This document shows positions 7,666-17,046 of a stretch of 64,000 nucleotides of DNA, one piece after another. The notes under the pieces were generated by a model that worked only from the letters and a program-made list of their open reading frames with translations, had not been told where the DNA came from and ran no database searches. The DNA lies in contig CADABQ010000004.1 of NCBI GenBank assembly GCA_902786205.1, positions 28,643 through 92,642 on the forward strand. Reading direction: 5' to 3'. Made by a program: the position numbers and the translations under genes. The DNA comes from an uncultured Lachnospiraceae bacterium. GTDB taxonomy: Bacteria > Bacillota > Clostridia > Lachnospirales > Lachnospiraceae. The stretch's first letter is position 1, and each line of letters begins with the position of its first letter.

Positions 7666-9081
7666 TTAAAAACGGAAATCACGTATTCCCTGTTCGATCA
7701 ACTGCAAACGTTGAGAAGCAATTTCCTTCACCTTCGGATTCGTTATTTTTTCCATCTCCTTTTCAATCAATATTTCTCCCTTTCTTCGAGTATCTTCCGA
7801 AGCATAGTCCATCAAATACTCTTTCAACGTCATCAAAGCATTTGGATGACAACAATTTAAAATCTGTCCTGATTTACACAAGGACATAAAACGGTCTCCA
7901 GTTCTTCCTTCACGATAACATGCTGTACAAAAACTTGGAATATATCCTGCCGTCATAAGCCAGTTTACTACCTCATCTAACGTACGTTGATCCGATACAT
8001 CAAACTGCTCTGTATCATGTGGTCGTTCTTCTTCTTGATATCCACCAACACTTGTTCTGGAACCACCCGAAATCTGTGAGACTCCAAGTCGAATAATATT
8101 TTCCCTTAAATCTGCTGATTCTCTTGTAGATATGATCATTCCTGTATATGGCACCGCTACACGGATACATGCAGCAATTTTACAGAAAATATCGTCACTA
8201 ATTCCATTATCGAATTTAGACGGATCAATATCATCTGCTTTCTTTACACGTGGTACAGAAATCGTATGTGGTCCCACTCCGTGTACGGCTTCTAAATGTT
8301 CTGCATGCATCAACAAAGCTGCAAATTCATATTTGTATAAATCTAATCCAAATAAAACACCAAGTCCAACATCGTCAATGCCACCTTCCATTGCACGATC
8401 CATCGCCTCCGTATGATAGGCATAATTATGCTTTGGTCCCGCTGGATGCAATTTTTCATAGGTTTCCTTGTGATACGTTTCCTGAAATAAAATATACGTT
8501 CCAATTCCTGCTTCACTAAGCTTTCGGTAATTTTCTACTGTCGTTGCTGCAATATTTACATTTACTCTACGTATGGCACCATTTTTATGTTTGATGCTGT
8601 AAATTGTATGAATACAATCCAATATATACTCTATTGGGTTATTTACCGGATCCTCACCAGCTTCAATCGCAAGACGTTTATGTCCCATATCCTGCAAAGC
8701 AATTACTTCCTGTTTGACTTCCTCCTGTGTAAGCTTTTTTCTTGGAATGGTTTTATTTTGCATATGATATGGACAATATACACATTTATTTACACAATAA
8801 TTTGATAAATAAAGTGGCGCAAACATTACAATACGATTTCCATAAAAATCCTTTTTTATCTGTTCTGCCAAATCATAAATCTGCTCAATTTTTTCAGGTA
8901 TTTCACAGGCAAGTAACACGGATGCTTCTCTATGTGTCAATCCTTTTCTTTTTTTTGCTTTTTCTATAATTTCATCAATCAATGCAATATTTTCTTTATT
9001 TTCCTCTGCATAAGAAATTGTATCTTGCACTTCCTTATCGCAAATAAATTCTTCCGCTTTTAGTGATTTTGGATCATACAT
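7666..9081 (-). CDS. hydG: [FeFe]-hydrogenase maturase HydG (radical SAM tyrosine lyase)
   Basis: HydG splits tyrosine and delivers CO and cyanide on an iron synthon for the hydrogenase H-cluster. The 471-residue length is normal. The SAM cluster CX3CX2C is C96-VNK-C100-VY-C103, and the HydG-specific second cluster CX2CX22C is C385, C388 and C411. The latter separates HydG from the thiamine enzyme ThiH. No hydE, hydF or hydrogenase gene is in the window, so the other maturation genes must lie elsewhere. The gene stands between its own downstream hairpin element and a terminator-separated flavodiiron gene. Confidence 0.93.
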   Translation of the reverse strand: MYDPKSLKAEEFICDKEVQDTISYAEENKENIALIDEIIEKAKKRKGLTHREASVLLACEIPEKIEQIYDLAEQIKKDFYGNRIVMFAPLYLSNYCVNKCVYCPYHMQNKTIPRKKLTQEEVKQEVIALQDMGHKRLAIEAGEDPVNNPIEYILDCIHTIYSIKHKNGAIRRVNVNIAATTVENYRKLSEAGIGTYILFQETYHKETYEKLHPAGPKHNYAYHTEAMDRAMEGGIDDVGLGVLFGLDLYKYEFAALLMHAEHLEAVHGVGPHTISVPRVKKADDIDPSKFDNGISDDIFCKIAACIRVAVPYTGMIISTRESADLRENIIRLGVSQISGGSRTSVGGYQEEERPHDTEQFDVSDQRTLDEVVNWLMTAGYIPSFCTACYREGRTGDRFMSLCKSGQILNCCHPNALMTLKEYLMDYASEDTRRKGEILIEKEMEKITNPKVKEIASQRLQLIEQGIRDFRF

Positions 9082-9126
9082 TTTTTCCCAACCTTTCCGG
9101 CAGTCCGTCTGCCATAAACCAAGTTT

Positions 9127-9164
9127 AAAAAGACCTATACCAGACAGTATAGGTCTTTTTCTTT
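9127..9164 (-). terminator. Terminator of the flavodiiron-protein gene
   Basis: AAAAGACCTATAC and GTATAGGTCTTTT form a 13-bp stem around a six-base loop with A/T runs outside. It lies a few bases past the stop codon at 9168. Confidence 0.85.
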
Positions 9165-9167
9165 TAC

Positions 9168-10340
9168 TTATTCTGCTTTTGACTGTAAAATTTGATTCGC
9201 TAATTCTTCCATTGCCTTTACTGTACTTTCATTCATTGTAGATTTGATTGTCACTACAGGTTCTATTACTGTACAATCTTTAAACTGCTCTGCATATGCT
9301 TTCATAAGTTTCCCTGCCATTGGAGCCCAGGTTCCATTTTCAATGATTCCAATGGTTCGCTTCTGATAATTTTTGATTTTCAAATGATATAGGAAATCTT
9401 CCATACAAGGGAACAATGCAGCATCATAGGTAGGAGCTGCAAGTATTAGCTTATCGTAACGGAACGCATCCTCAATTGCTTCTGCCATATCATCTCTTGA
9501 AAGATCAAATAAAGACACTTTTTCTCCTCTTGCCTCTAACATTTCTCCCATTTTTTTGGCTGCCGCTGCTGTATTTCCATGAATAGATGCGTAAGCAATT
9601 GTCACTCCCTCATTTTCCGGACGATAACTAGACCAAATATCATATTTTTCTAAATAGTGTTCCAGATTTTCTTTTAAAATTGGACCATGTAATGGGCAAA
9701 TCATCTGAATGTCCAAGGATGCAGCTTTCTTTAACAACGCTTGTACAGAAGTGCCATACTTTCCAACAATATTCATGTAATATCGGCGAGCTTCGCAATC
9801 CCAGTCTTCTTCAACATCTAATGCTCCAAATTTCCCAAATCCATCTGCAGAAAATAGAATTTTTTCTGTACTTTCATATTCTACCATCACTTCTGGCCAA
9901 TGCACCATTGGTGCCATAACAAAGGTAAGAACATGCTCTCCTAGTTCCAACGTATCTCCTTCTTTTACTTCCACTTTTCTATCACTTAGATCAATATTAA
10001 AAAATTGTGGAATCATCGCAAATATCTTTGCATTTGCCACAACTTTCATTTCCGGATACTTATCACAAACTTTTTGAATGTTAGAAGCATGATCCGGTTC
10101 CATATGGGACACGATTAGATAATCTGGTTTTTTACCTGCTAATTCTCTATCTAAATTTTCAAACCATTGGGTTGTAGCACGATGATCTACGGTATCCATA
10201 ATGGCAATCTTTTTATCTAGTATCAAATAAGAATTATAGGATACTCCATTGGGTACTTCATACTGACTTTCAAATAAGTCAATCGTATGATCATCGCATC
10301 CTATGTATCGTACGGAATCTGAAATTGTAACTTTACTCAT
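9168..10340 (-). CDS. FprA-type flavodiiron protein (O2/NO reductase)
   Basis: A-type flavoprotein of 390 residues that reduces O2 to water and/or NO to N2O, protecting anaerobes from oxidative or nitrosative stress. The N-terminal beta-lactamase-like domain holds the diiron ligands HMEPDH (H79, E81, D83, H84). The C-terminal flavodoxin domain from about residue 250 has the FMN phosphate loop ASIHGNTAAAA. No rubredoxin or flavin-reductase extension is attached, so electrons must come from a separate rubredoxin. Single gene. Confidence 0.9.
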   Translation of the reverse strand: MSKVTISDSVRYIGCDDHTIDLFESQYEVPNGVSYNSYLILDKKIAIMDTVDHRATTQWFENLDRELAGKKPDYLIVSHMEPDHASNIQKVCDKYPEMKVVANAKIFAMIPQFFNIDLSDRKVEVKEGDTLELGEHVLTFVMAPMVHWPEVMVEYESTEKILFSADGFGKFGALDVEEDWDCEARRYYMNIVGKYGTSVQALLKKAASLDIQMICPLHGPILKENLEHYLEKYDIWSSYRPENEGVTIAYASIHGNTAAAAKKMGEMLEARGEKVSLFDLSRDDMAEAIEDAFRYDKLILAAPTYDAALFPCMEDFLYHLKIKNYQKRTIGIIENGTWAPMAGKLMKAYAEQFKDCTVIEPVVTIKSTMNESTVKAMEELANQILQSKAE

Positions 10341-10487
10341 ATTCTATCAAATCCTTTCTTTTGCAGCCTTTTATTCCATAATTGCAATCCTTTGCATTTA
10401 TCTAACACACTTTCTTTAGTATAGCAAATTATCACTTTCGAAACAAGTCACAGTTCAACCAAACAAAAATGACTATTCGTATTACAT

Positions 10488-12206
10488 TCAGCTATTGACA
10501 GACGAAACCGTTATCTTTAACTTTCGGAATCGATTCCATGCTGCAAGTACTTCCTGACGTCTTGGTAACACTGGGAAACCAGCAGAATACCCTCTTGGAA
10601 GCACGGATGAAAAGCCTTTTTCCTCTACCTGATGGTATAATTCCTCTATAATCTGTTGCATGGTTTTCTTTCCATCCACAAGATTTTCCATTGCATATTT
10701 CATCAAATACGCAACACCTACTGTTTGTCCATAATCCACTAATTGTTCTAAATAACGTACATCTACAGCCTCTTTGTTGATACAAATCGTATCCGTTCCG
10801 GTCGTTTTCACTTTCATATCACGACCCTTATAAGATAAATCTATTTTTTTTACTACTCGGTCAAAGGAAATTTCCGGCACTTGCGACTTTGGCTCCGTAC
10901 ACATGGATGGATATTGGGATAGTATCTTTTTTGCCTCCTCTTTTATATCTCTTACTTTATAAAAATCAAGCTGTAAAATATGATCTGCAACTTCTAAATA
11001 AGCGGCAGAGCTTCCTACAACAATAACGGTAGATATTCCTTTTTCCTGATACAATGCCTGTACATAACTAATAAATGGTGTGATTGGTTCTTTTTCCTTT
11101 GTAACGATTTGCTGCATGATACGATCCCGTACCATAAAGTTTGTAGCCGAAGTATCCTCATCAATTAAAAATGTTTTTGTGTCTCCTTCCATTGCCTCTA
11201 TCATATTTGCCGCTTGTGACGTACTTCCACTGGCATTTTCCGTAAAAAATGCTTTTGTGTCCTTGTTATTTGGTAAATGATTTATAAACATCTGAATGTC
11301 TGTTTTACAAATTCCTCTTCCATCCTCTGCCCGGATCTTCATAGCAGTGGAATCTGTAATCACATATTCTCTTCCATCTCCCAATATATGGTTATATACC
11401 CCTAGCTGAATCGCCTCAAGCAGAGTAGATTTTCCATGATATCCACCGCCTACAATAACTGTAACTCCCTTTGGAATTCCCATACCACAAATTGGTCCTC
11501 CAAATGGCAACTCAATTGTAATTTCCATGCTTTTCGGAGAAACAAATGGAACTGCATCTCGCAGTGGTTTCTGTGAAATTCCACTCTCTCTTGGTAAAAT
11601 AGAACCATTTGCCAAAAAAGAAACCAACTGTAATCTTTCCAACTCTTGTCTAATGAAATCCTGATTCACCGCCAGCTCCATATTTTCTTTTAATCGATCC
11701 ATTGTATAACTTTTGCATACAAAAATCTCTTCTATCATTTTCGGCAGCATAACAAATAAAATTTTAATCAATTCTTCTGCCAGAATACTTCTTCCCCTCG
11801 CAGGAAATCCAATTAAGAAATATCCCTCTATTTTCTTTTCCTTTATACAAACTGCCTGCCGTTCCAAAATTTCCTGTCCACATATACATACACCTAATTT
11901 TCCACTATTACCAGAACCTGCCTTTTGATTCTGTTTACCAATAAAGCGATTCCACTTTCGTAGAATGCTATCCTCCAAAGCAATCCTTTTACATGGATCC
12001 TCATAAAGAAATAGAGGAAAACCATGTACCTTTTCTGGTACAATCACTCTTACTCTGGACGGAGATGCAAACGGATCCCCTTGTACCTTATCAATACATA
12101 ATATAAACTGATCAAACCGATATTCTCCTGCAATGGTCTTATATAAAGAATAACTTTTGTGATCTATTTCTTGTAATTTTTTTTTCAATTCTGCTGCGGT
12201 CTTCAT
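10488..12206 (-). CDS. Predicted ATPase of the ABC class (COG3044 type)
   Basis: 572 residues with an unusual central P-loop GGGYHGKST at 253-261, preceded by a GVTVIV strand, and a Walker-B-like segment TFLIDEDTSATN near 335-345. This order, the long N-terminal part and the absence of a membrane partner match the widespread but uncharacterised PF09818/COG3044 family. It follows psd after 43 bases and is probably co-transcribed with it. The biochemical role is unknown. Confidence 0.82.
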   Translation of the reverse strand: MKTAAELKKKLQEIDHKSYSLYKTIAGEYRFDQFILCIDKVQGDPFASPSRVRVIVPEKVHGFPLFLYEDPCKRIALEDSILRKWNRFIGKQNQKAGSGNSGKLGVCICGQEILERQAVCIKEKKIEGYFLIGFPARGRSILAEELIKILFVMLPKMIEEIFVCKSYTMDRLKENMELAVNQDFIRQELERLQLVSFLANGSILPRESGISQKPLRDAVPFVSPKSMEITIELPFGGPICGMGIPKGVTVIVGGGYHGKSTLLEAIQLGVYNHILGDGREYVITDSTAMKIRAEDGRGICKTDIQMFINHLPNNKDTKAFFTENASGSTSQAANMIEAMEGDTKTFLIDEDTSATNFMVRDRIMQQIVTKEKEPITPFISYVQALYQEKGISTVIVVGSSAAYLEVADHILQLDFYKVRDIKEEAKKILSQYPSMCTEPKSQVPEISFDRVVKKIDLSYKGRDMKVKTTGTDTICINKEAVDVRYLEQLVDYGQTVGVAYLMKYAMENLVDGKKTMQQIIEELYHQVEEKGFSSVLPRGYSAGFPVLPRRQEVLAAWNRFRKLKITVSSVNS

Positions 12207-12249
12207 ATTTTCTGTTCTTTCCTTTCTTCATTTTGGTACTTTTTATCCC

Positions 12250-13149
12250 CTATAGAGAAAAAAATCGTTTCGACTCGTCCAACATTTTTCGATATCCTAT
12301 TCGTTCTCCCATCTTTACTATTGTTTCCATTCCCTGTTCTGTATTTTGTAATAAATCCCGATCAAAATCTACTGCGTCTTCTTTAAACAATACTACAATT
12401 GTAGAGCCGCCATAAGAAAAGTATCCTTTTTCTTCTCCTTTTTTCACTTCTCTTATTCCTTCTTCCAGATTATTAATCCTTCCAATCAGCATAGCTCCCA
12501 CTTCCATTTGAATGATTTCATCAAAGTAATGGGTACGGATCCTGCAAAATTCTCTTGCATTTTCCTGATAAACTGGTTTCTTCTCACAGGCAAGCGGTGT
12601 AAGTGCATGAAATACCCCATGCAAATAATGATTCTTTCCCTTTTTTCCATCTGCCACATAACAATAGTGGTGATAATCCCCACCACTTAAACGAACAACC
12701 AACGCTACACCATTTTTATATTTTTCCGCAAGTTCTTTACTTTTTAATAATCGCGCAATGGAATATGTAGTGTTTTTTATATGCAAAGATAATTCTTCTG
12801 TAATAGGATAAACAGATGCTTTTCCATCACAAGGAGCAACGATACCAGCCATTTCTTGATCAATCGGACGCAATTCCTCTTTTATTTCTCTTGTAAAAAA
12901 AGCATTAAAAGATTCGTAAAATCTTGGTTTGTATAAACTCATATCAATATGGTGCATTTTTTTGTAGGGAAGCACCAATCCTACTGAAAGTCTACTATCT
13001 AACATTGCTCCTAAAAATCTTTGCCATATCGGAGAAACCAGCGGTTTTAGAAGCATACGCCCCAATTTTGTTCCATAGAAAAAGGAAGTGATTTTCTTTC
13101 CCTTCTCTTCCTCCTCCACTATTTCTCCATCTCTATTTTTATATTTCAT
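12250..13149 (-). CDS. psd: Phosphatidylserine decarboxylase proenzyme
   Basis: Makes phosphatidylethanolamine from phosphatidylserine at the membrane. 299 residues. The self-cleavage and pyruvoyl site is the GGST at 247-250, where S249 should become the pyruvoyl group, a variant of the usual LGST. The catalytic segments APCDGK (D108) and GGDYHHY (H160/H161) are present. A phosphatidylserine synthase gene is not nearby. It is upstream of, and likely in operon with, the ABC-class ATPase. Confidence 0.92.
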   Translation of the reverse strand: MKYKNRDGEIVEEEEKGKKITSFFYGTKLGRMLLKPLVSPIWQRFLGAMLDSRLSVGLVLPYKKMHHIDMSLYKPRFYESFNAFFTREIKEELRPIDQEMAGIVAPCDGKASVYPITEELSLHIKNTTYSIARLLKSKELAEKYKNGVALVVRLSGGDYHHYCYVADGKKGKNHYLHGVFHALTPLACEKKPVYQENAREFCRIRTHYFDEIIQMEVGAMLIGRINNLEEGIREVKKGEEKGYFSYGGSTIVVLFKEDAVDFDRDLLQNTEQGMETIVKMGERIGYRKMLDESKRFFSL

Positions 13150-13206
13150 ATTACTTTTCTCCTTTACTTTTTCTATAGAAAGTGCTAAAATCTAAACATT
13201 GGCAAA

Positions 13207-13559
13207 AACAAGTAACACAGATGATCGCGCCTATTAATGCCGAAAGGCTTTAGGTGAGGAAAGTCCGAGCTTCACAGGGCAGGATGCCGGATAACGTCCG
13301 GTGGAGGTGACTCCAAGGCTAGTGCAACAGAAATATACCGCACGTTTATCGTGTAAGGGTGGAAAGGCGAGGTAAGAGCTCCCCGCAGTCTTGGTAACAA
13401 GGCTGGCAATGTAAACCCCATCCGAAGCAAGACCGAATAGAAAAGCATTGCGGCGGCCCGTCGTGCTTTAGGGTAGGTCGCTTGAGCCTGGTGGTAACAT
13501 CAGGACCAGATAGATGATCATCTAATACAGAACTCGGCTTATAGTGTTGCTTGTTTTTT
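13207..13559 (+). ncRNA. rnpB: RNase P RNA
   Basis: It carries the conserved segments GAGGAAAGTCCGAGCT near the 5' end, ACAGAAATATACCGC in the middle, and ACAGAACTCGGCTTA near the 3' end. The ends pair as helix P1: AACAAGTAACAC (13207-13218) with GTGTTGCTTGTT (13544-13555), followed by a T-run. The layout looks like the type A (ancestral) form usual in Clostridia. It is the catalytic RNA that matures tRNA 5' ends. It is convergent with lspA. Confidence 0.96.
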
Positions 13560-13565
13560 GTTTTC

Positions 13566-14003
13566 TTATTTTCGTTTCAAACATTCTTTTACCAGTAGCA
13601 TAATCCCACCGATTGCAATACATACATCTGCAAAATTAAAAACAATCTTTCGCAACACGTTGCAATCCATATGTATATAGTCTACCACATATCCTCTTTT
13701 TATTCGGTCCCAAACATTTCCCATTGCGCCTGCTACTAACAAAGCCCAGGAAACTCTTTCTACTCTACTTTTTCTTCTACTTATGATCCATTTAAAAAAT
13801 AAGAAAAAAAACATCATACCAGAAACCAATTTTACTTGCTCTGGATTTTCTTTTCCAATAGAATACATAATCCCTTTATTATGACACTTTCGAATGGTAC
13901 ATTTTCCTTTTTTCTTCTTATAATCTTCTGGTTGTTTCTCAATCTGCTCTTTTATATACTGATCAATACCAAATAATCCAATTATCAAACCACACATCGT
14001 CAT
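13566..14003 (-). CDS. lspA: Signal peptidase II (lipoprotein signal peptidase), divergent
   Basis: 145 residues with about four membrane helices. The two catalytic aspartates are in VVDYI (D108) and FNFADV (D126), and the family block GAMGNVWDR (93-99) is intact. The N-terminal DQ(Y)IK and NKGIMYSI segments fit the D(Q)xxK and NxGxAFS family blocks. The loop after the first helix is unusually lysine-rich. The family cleaves diacylglyceryl prolipoproteins. An RluD-type partner is absent. It lies 12 bases after a glycosyltransferase gene. Confidence 0.82.
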   Translation of the reverse strand: MTMCGLIIGLFGIDQYIKEQIEKQPEDYKKKKGKCTIRKCHNKGIMYSIGKENPEQVKLVSGMMFFFLFFKWIISRRKSRVERVSWALLVAGAMGNVWDRIKRGYVVDYIHMDCNVLRKIVFNFADVCIAIGGIMLLVKECLKRK

Positions 14004-14015
14004 CTATCCTCCAGC

Positions 14016-15086
14016 TTACAATTCATGGGGCATATTTACTCCAACATCCGTAACAATTCCATCAAGATCCTTTCTTGCCTTGTTATATTCCATTGCAAGT
14101 TGTTTCTGTCCGCTTTTTTCTGCACATTCTTCTAACTTTTCATAACAGAAACGTAATCCCTCTTTCGGAATTTCTTCTTGATAACGAATATTTAAAATAG
14201 CCTTCACATTTTGTATTGCATTATAATACCAATTGCTCGCCTCTTCAAAATCTTCCTGTTCTACATAAAATGCACCAAGTTCACAACAAACCTCGCTACA
14301 TGGGTTTTCTACAATATCCTTCATCGCATGTTTAAAAAAAGTAAATTTGTCTCCTTTTAATTTTGCACAATGTACTAATACGGCATTGGCTTCCTTCCAC
14401 TCATCCGTTGAGCGCTGTTCCGTTATACTTTTTTTAAAAAATGTCTCTGCTTCCAGAAAGTCCTTTGCTTCTCCAGCTATGAACAATTCTCTGGCATACA
14501 TATTATGCAAATGTGCGGATAACGTTTCTCCTCTAGCTATCATTCTTTGAAAGGCAGCAAAATCCCTAGTTCCATGATTATTCTCTGGTTTATGCATAAT
14601 GGCAATTTCACTATCATATATGATTGGCTCAATTTGTACACATTCATGAATTGGATTTTTCCAAATAAACTGACGAAGTCTCTTATAAAGTTTTGGTCTA
14701 TATTCTTTATCATAATTATAGGTTGTATTAAACTCCAACTGGTTGCAATAATACATTTGCACAATATCAATTTCCGGCAATAAGACCTGTTTTAACTTTT
14801 TAAACTTTTCATAATTGTCATGATCAAGTACCTCATCTGCATCCGCCACATAAATATATTCTTTGGTTGCCTTGGAAAAAGAAAAATTTCTAGCAGCCGA
14901 AAAATCATCTATCCATTTAAAATCGTATATTTTATTCGTATACTTTTCGGCAATTTTTTTTGTCTTGTCCGTAGAACCTGTATCAACAATGATAATCTCA
15001 TCCATCAATCCTTTTAGTGATTCCAAGCATCGTTCCAATACCCGTTCCTCATTTTTTACAATCATGCATAAACTAATACTAATCAT
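14016..15086 (-). CDS. Family 2 glycosyltransferase with C-terminal helical (TPR-like) repeats
   Basis: The N-terminal GT-A fold is clear: SLCMIVKNEE, the VDTGSTDKT nucleotide-sugar block and the DADEV metal motif, within about the first 100 residues. The rest (about 200-340) reads as helical repeats like those of SunS-type enzymes. Reading can start at 15101, but a GAGG site five bases before the ATG at 15086 favours the shorter form (356 aa). The acceptor is unknown. It is in line with lspA and the 15143 gene. Confidence 0.82.
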   Translation of the reverse strand: MISISLCMIVKNEERVLERCLESLKGLMDEIIIVDTGSTDKTKKIAEKYTNKIYDFKWIDDFSAARNFSFSKATKEYIYVADADEVLDHDNYEKFKKLKQVLLPEIDIVQMYYCNQLEFNTTYNYDKEYRPKLYKRLRQFIWKNPIHECVQIEPIIYDSEIAIMHKPENNHGTRDFAAFQRMIARGETLSAHLHNMYARELFIAGEAKDFLEAETFFKKSITEQRSTDEWKEANAVLVHCAKLKGDKFTFFKHAMKDIVENPCSEVCCELGAFYVEQEDFEEASNWYYNAIQNVKAILNIRYQEEIPKEGLRFCYEKLEECAEKSGQKQLAMEYNKARKDLDGIVTDVGVNMPHEL

Positions 15087-15142
15087 TTTTTCCTCTTTCA
15101 TTTGTAATACTGTTGACCATTTTCAGTGTTACCGTTCCAATT

Positions 15143-15592
15143 TTATTGGGATTTCAATTCATGAATCCTCTTTTCTAGTGCTGTTTTATAAGCCAAAATC
15201 ATATAGGCATCCAAGTAAGAATATTTGTTAATCAAAAATTCGTACGTTTTATAAAAAAAGGCAATCGTAAGCATAATCGTAGTCACTATATTAACGTAAC
15301 CTATTTTTCCTATCGATAGTATGACACCTACTGCTAAAAAATACGAAATAACAGTAAAAACATAGTGCCTACTTAATCTTAACACTAATAGGATTGCATC
15401 TTTTAAATGCTTCTGGATTTGTAAAAGAATACCAACGTCCTTATCTTTCAATCCCTCATAAATGTCCTGTGATATTTCTGCAAGCATTTTCTTTTCACAT
15501 TTTGGTTCCATTTTTTTATATTGACCCAAATAAGCGATATATTTACTGCTCCCCAACTCTTTTCTTAAAAAACTCTCAAATACGTTTATCAT
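15143..15592 (-). CDS. Hypothetical membrane protein
   Basis: 149 residues: a charged helical N-terminal half (1-75), two hydrophobic helices at about 79-97 and 99-118, and a short basic C-terminus. I recognise no family. The ATG has a GGAGGGATGAC-type site. It precedes the glycosyltransferase gene by about 56 bases and may share its transcript. Confidence 0.55.
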   Translation of the reverse strand: MINVFESFLRKELGSSKYIAYLGQYKKMEPKCEKKMLAEISQDIYEGLKDKDVGILLQIQKHLKDAILLVLRLSRHYVFTVISYFLAVGVILSIGKIGYVNIVTTIMLTIAFFYKTYEFLINKYSYLDAYMILAYKTALEKRIHELKSQ

Positions 15593-15930
15593 GTCATCCC
15601 TCCTCCTACCAATCGTCGTAGAATGAACCTATATTTTTAAATCTATTATGTATCCTCTGACACTTTATGAATGTTTTCCACCAAACTGTTACTATTTTTT
15701 ACCTTTTATTCACAAATCATTCACACAAATCTCATTTTTCCACATTATAATAAAGTTATAAAAAAACATAACTAATTTAGACGATACCTTTTATATAGTT
15801 CGGCCTAGCAGGATTTCTCTCCCCTCCCTGCTAGGCATTCCTCTTTTATTAACACTTTTTTCTATCGTTCTATTCTTTCTTTGCAACTATTCTCTCACCT
15901 GACAGTTCCATTATTTAGGACCCCGAATAG
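15593..15930. other. Intergenic region with a 10-bp hairpin
   Basis: No ORF of note. GCCTAGCAGG (15803-15812) and CCTGCTAGGC (15827-15836) form a perfect 10-bp stem around a pyrimidine-rich loop. There is no T-run directly after it on either strand. It could end the receiver-Hpt transcript or be a leader structure of the 15143 gene. Confidence 0.45.
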
Positions 15931-16986
15931 CTAGTTACCTTTCTTTAATAATTCCAGTGCATTCTCATACTGAAAATCCTGAATTTCTTTTAATACATTT
16001 TGATACAATGCTCTTTTTTCTCCCTTTGATGCATATAACAAAGCATTGGTCAATTCCCTTAAATCATTGTATTCATATTTCTGCAATGCGTTCACCAATT
16101 CTGCGTAATATTGGTCATAGGTTTCCTCATCCATCGGACGGTATTGTTCCAACTGTTTTCTTTTATAATCTCCATCATACTGTGCCAATCCATGTTCCAA
16201 TCCTCTCACAAACACATCAAGATCACTCAAATATTGTTCCAAATCATTTGTGAGTAAATCCACAGAAGCATTGGTACAAGCCAATTCAAATAATTGTGAT
16301 TGTTCTGACAACTTATGTGCTCCTAAATTTAAAAAGATTCCTTTTAAACTATGAAAAGAAATTTTCATAGATGACGGTTGAATCATAGATTCACTATAGA
16401 CAAACAGTCGTTTTTGTTGCTGCCTGATATTATCTACTGCCGTTTCTAATACCTTTATATAATTTTCTACCGTATTTCCCAGATGACTAAGCCCTTCCTC
16501 TACATTCATTCCACTTACCTCGGAAAAAATTTCTATGACTTTTTTGGTATCTTCCCCAACCTGCTTCTTTGAATCTATATTTGCAACTTGTTCTTTTGGA
16601 ACCAAGCGTTCTAATAATTGTTGCAGTGCCTCTATTGTTAAAGGTTTTGCTAATACATTGTCCGCCCCTGCTGCACTAAATTTAGATTTTAGTTCCGGTG
16701 TTACATCCGCAGATAATCCAATTATAACAGGTCTTTTTACCTTTCCAAGTTTACGTATTTCTTCTGTAGTTTCAATACCGTTCATTTCCGGCATAAGATA
16801 ATCCATAAATATTATATCGAAATCTTCATACTTTGCTTTTTCTATGGCATCCTTTCCTGCATATACTTCTGTAACCACTATATGGAATTGTTCCAACATA
16901 CTGGCTACTACCATAGAATTTACTTCATTATCATCTACTACCATTACTTTCACGCCATCCGCATGAAAAAACATATCCTCACTCAT
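15931..16986 (-). CDS. Response regulator: receiver domain plus Hpt domain
   Basis: About 351 residues. The receiver domain (about 10-130) has the acidic pair DDN, the phosphoacceptor D62 in FMDYLMPEMNG, and K115 in LAKP. A C-terminal Hpt-like bundle carries FHSLKGIFLNLGA with H212, matching the HSLKG phosphotransfer motif. A receiver fused to Hpt but without a kinase suggests a phosphorelay intermediate. A longer reading to 17034 exists, but GGAGG with ideal spacing precedes the ATG at 16986. It follows the GGDEF-EAL gene closely, suggesting joint expression. Confidence 0.85.
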   Translation of the reverse strand: MSEDMFFHADGVKVMVVDDNEVNSMVVASMLEQFHIVVTEVYAGKDAIEKAKYEDFDIIFMDYLMPEMNGIETTEEIRKLGKVKRPVIIGLSADVTPELKSKFSAAGADNVLAKPLTIEALQQLLERLVPKEQVANIDSKKQVGEDTKKVIEIFSEVSGMNVEEGLSHLGNTVENYIKVLETAVDNIRQQQKRLFVYSESMIQPSSMKISFHSLKGIFLNLGAHKLSEQSQLFELACTNASVDLLTNDLEQYLSDLDVFVRGLEHGLAQYDGDYKRKQLEQYRPMDEETYDQYYAELVNALQKYEYNDLRELTNALLYASKGEKRALYQNVLKEIQDFQYENALELLKKGN

Positions 16987-17046
16987 TGGTTTCCTCCATC
17001 TGTTCTTTAAACAAAGTGGACAAGTCCACATCAACTCCCTATCCCC

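Noticed and set aside
15781..15840. c-di-GMP riboswitch near the GGDEF-EAL/receiver genes
   Set aside because: Only a simple 10-bp hairpin is present, without the conserved riboswitch core, and it is downstream of those genes.
16987..17046. Frameshifted hybrid-kinase fusion between the GGDEF-EAL and receiver-Hpt genes
   Set aside because: The EAL gene ends with a normal stop, and the receiver gene has its own well-spaced GGAGG start at 16986; no kinase domain is present on either side.
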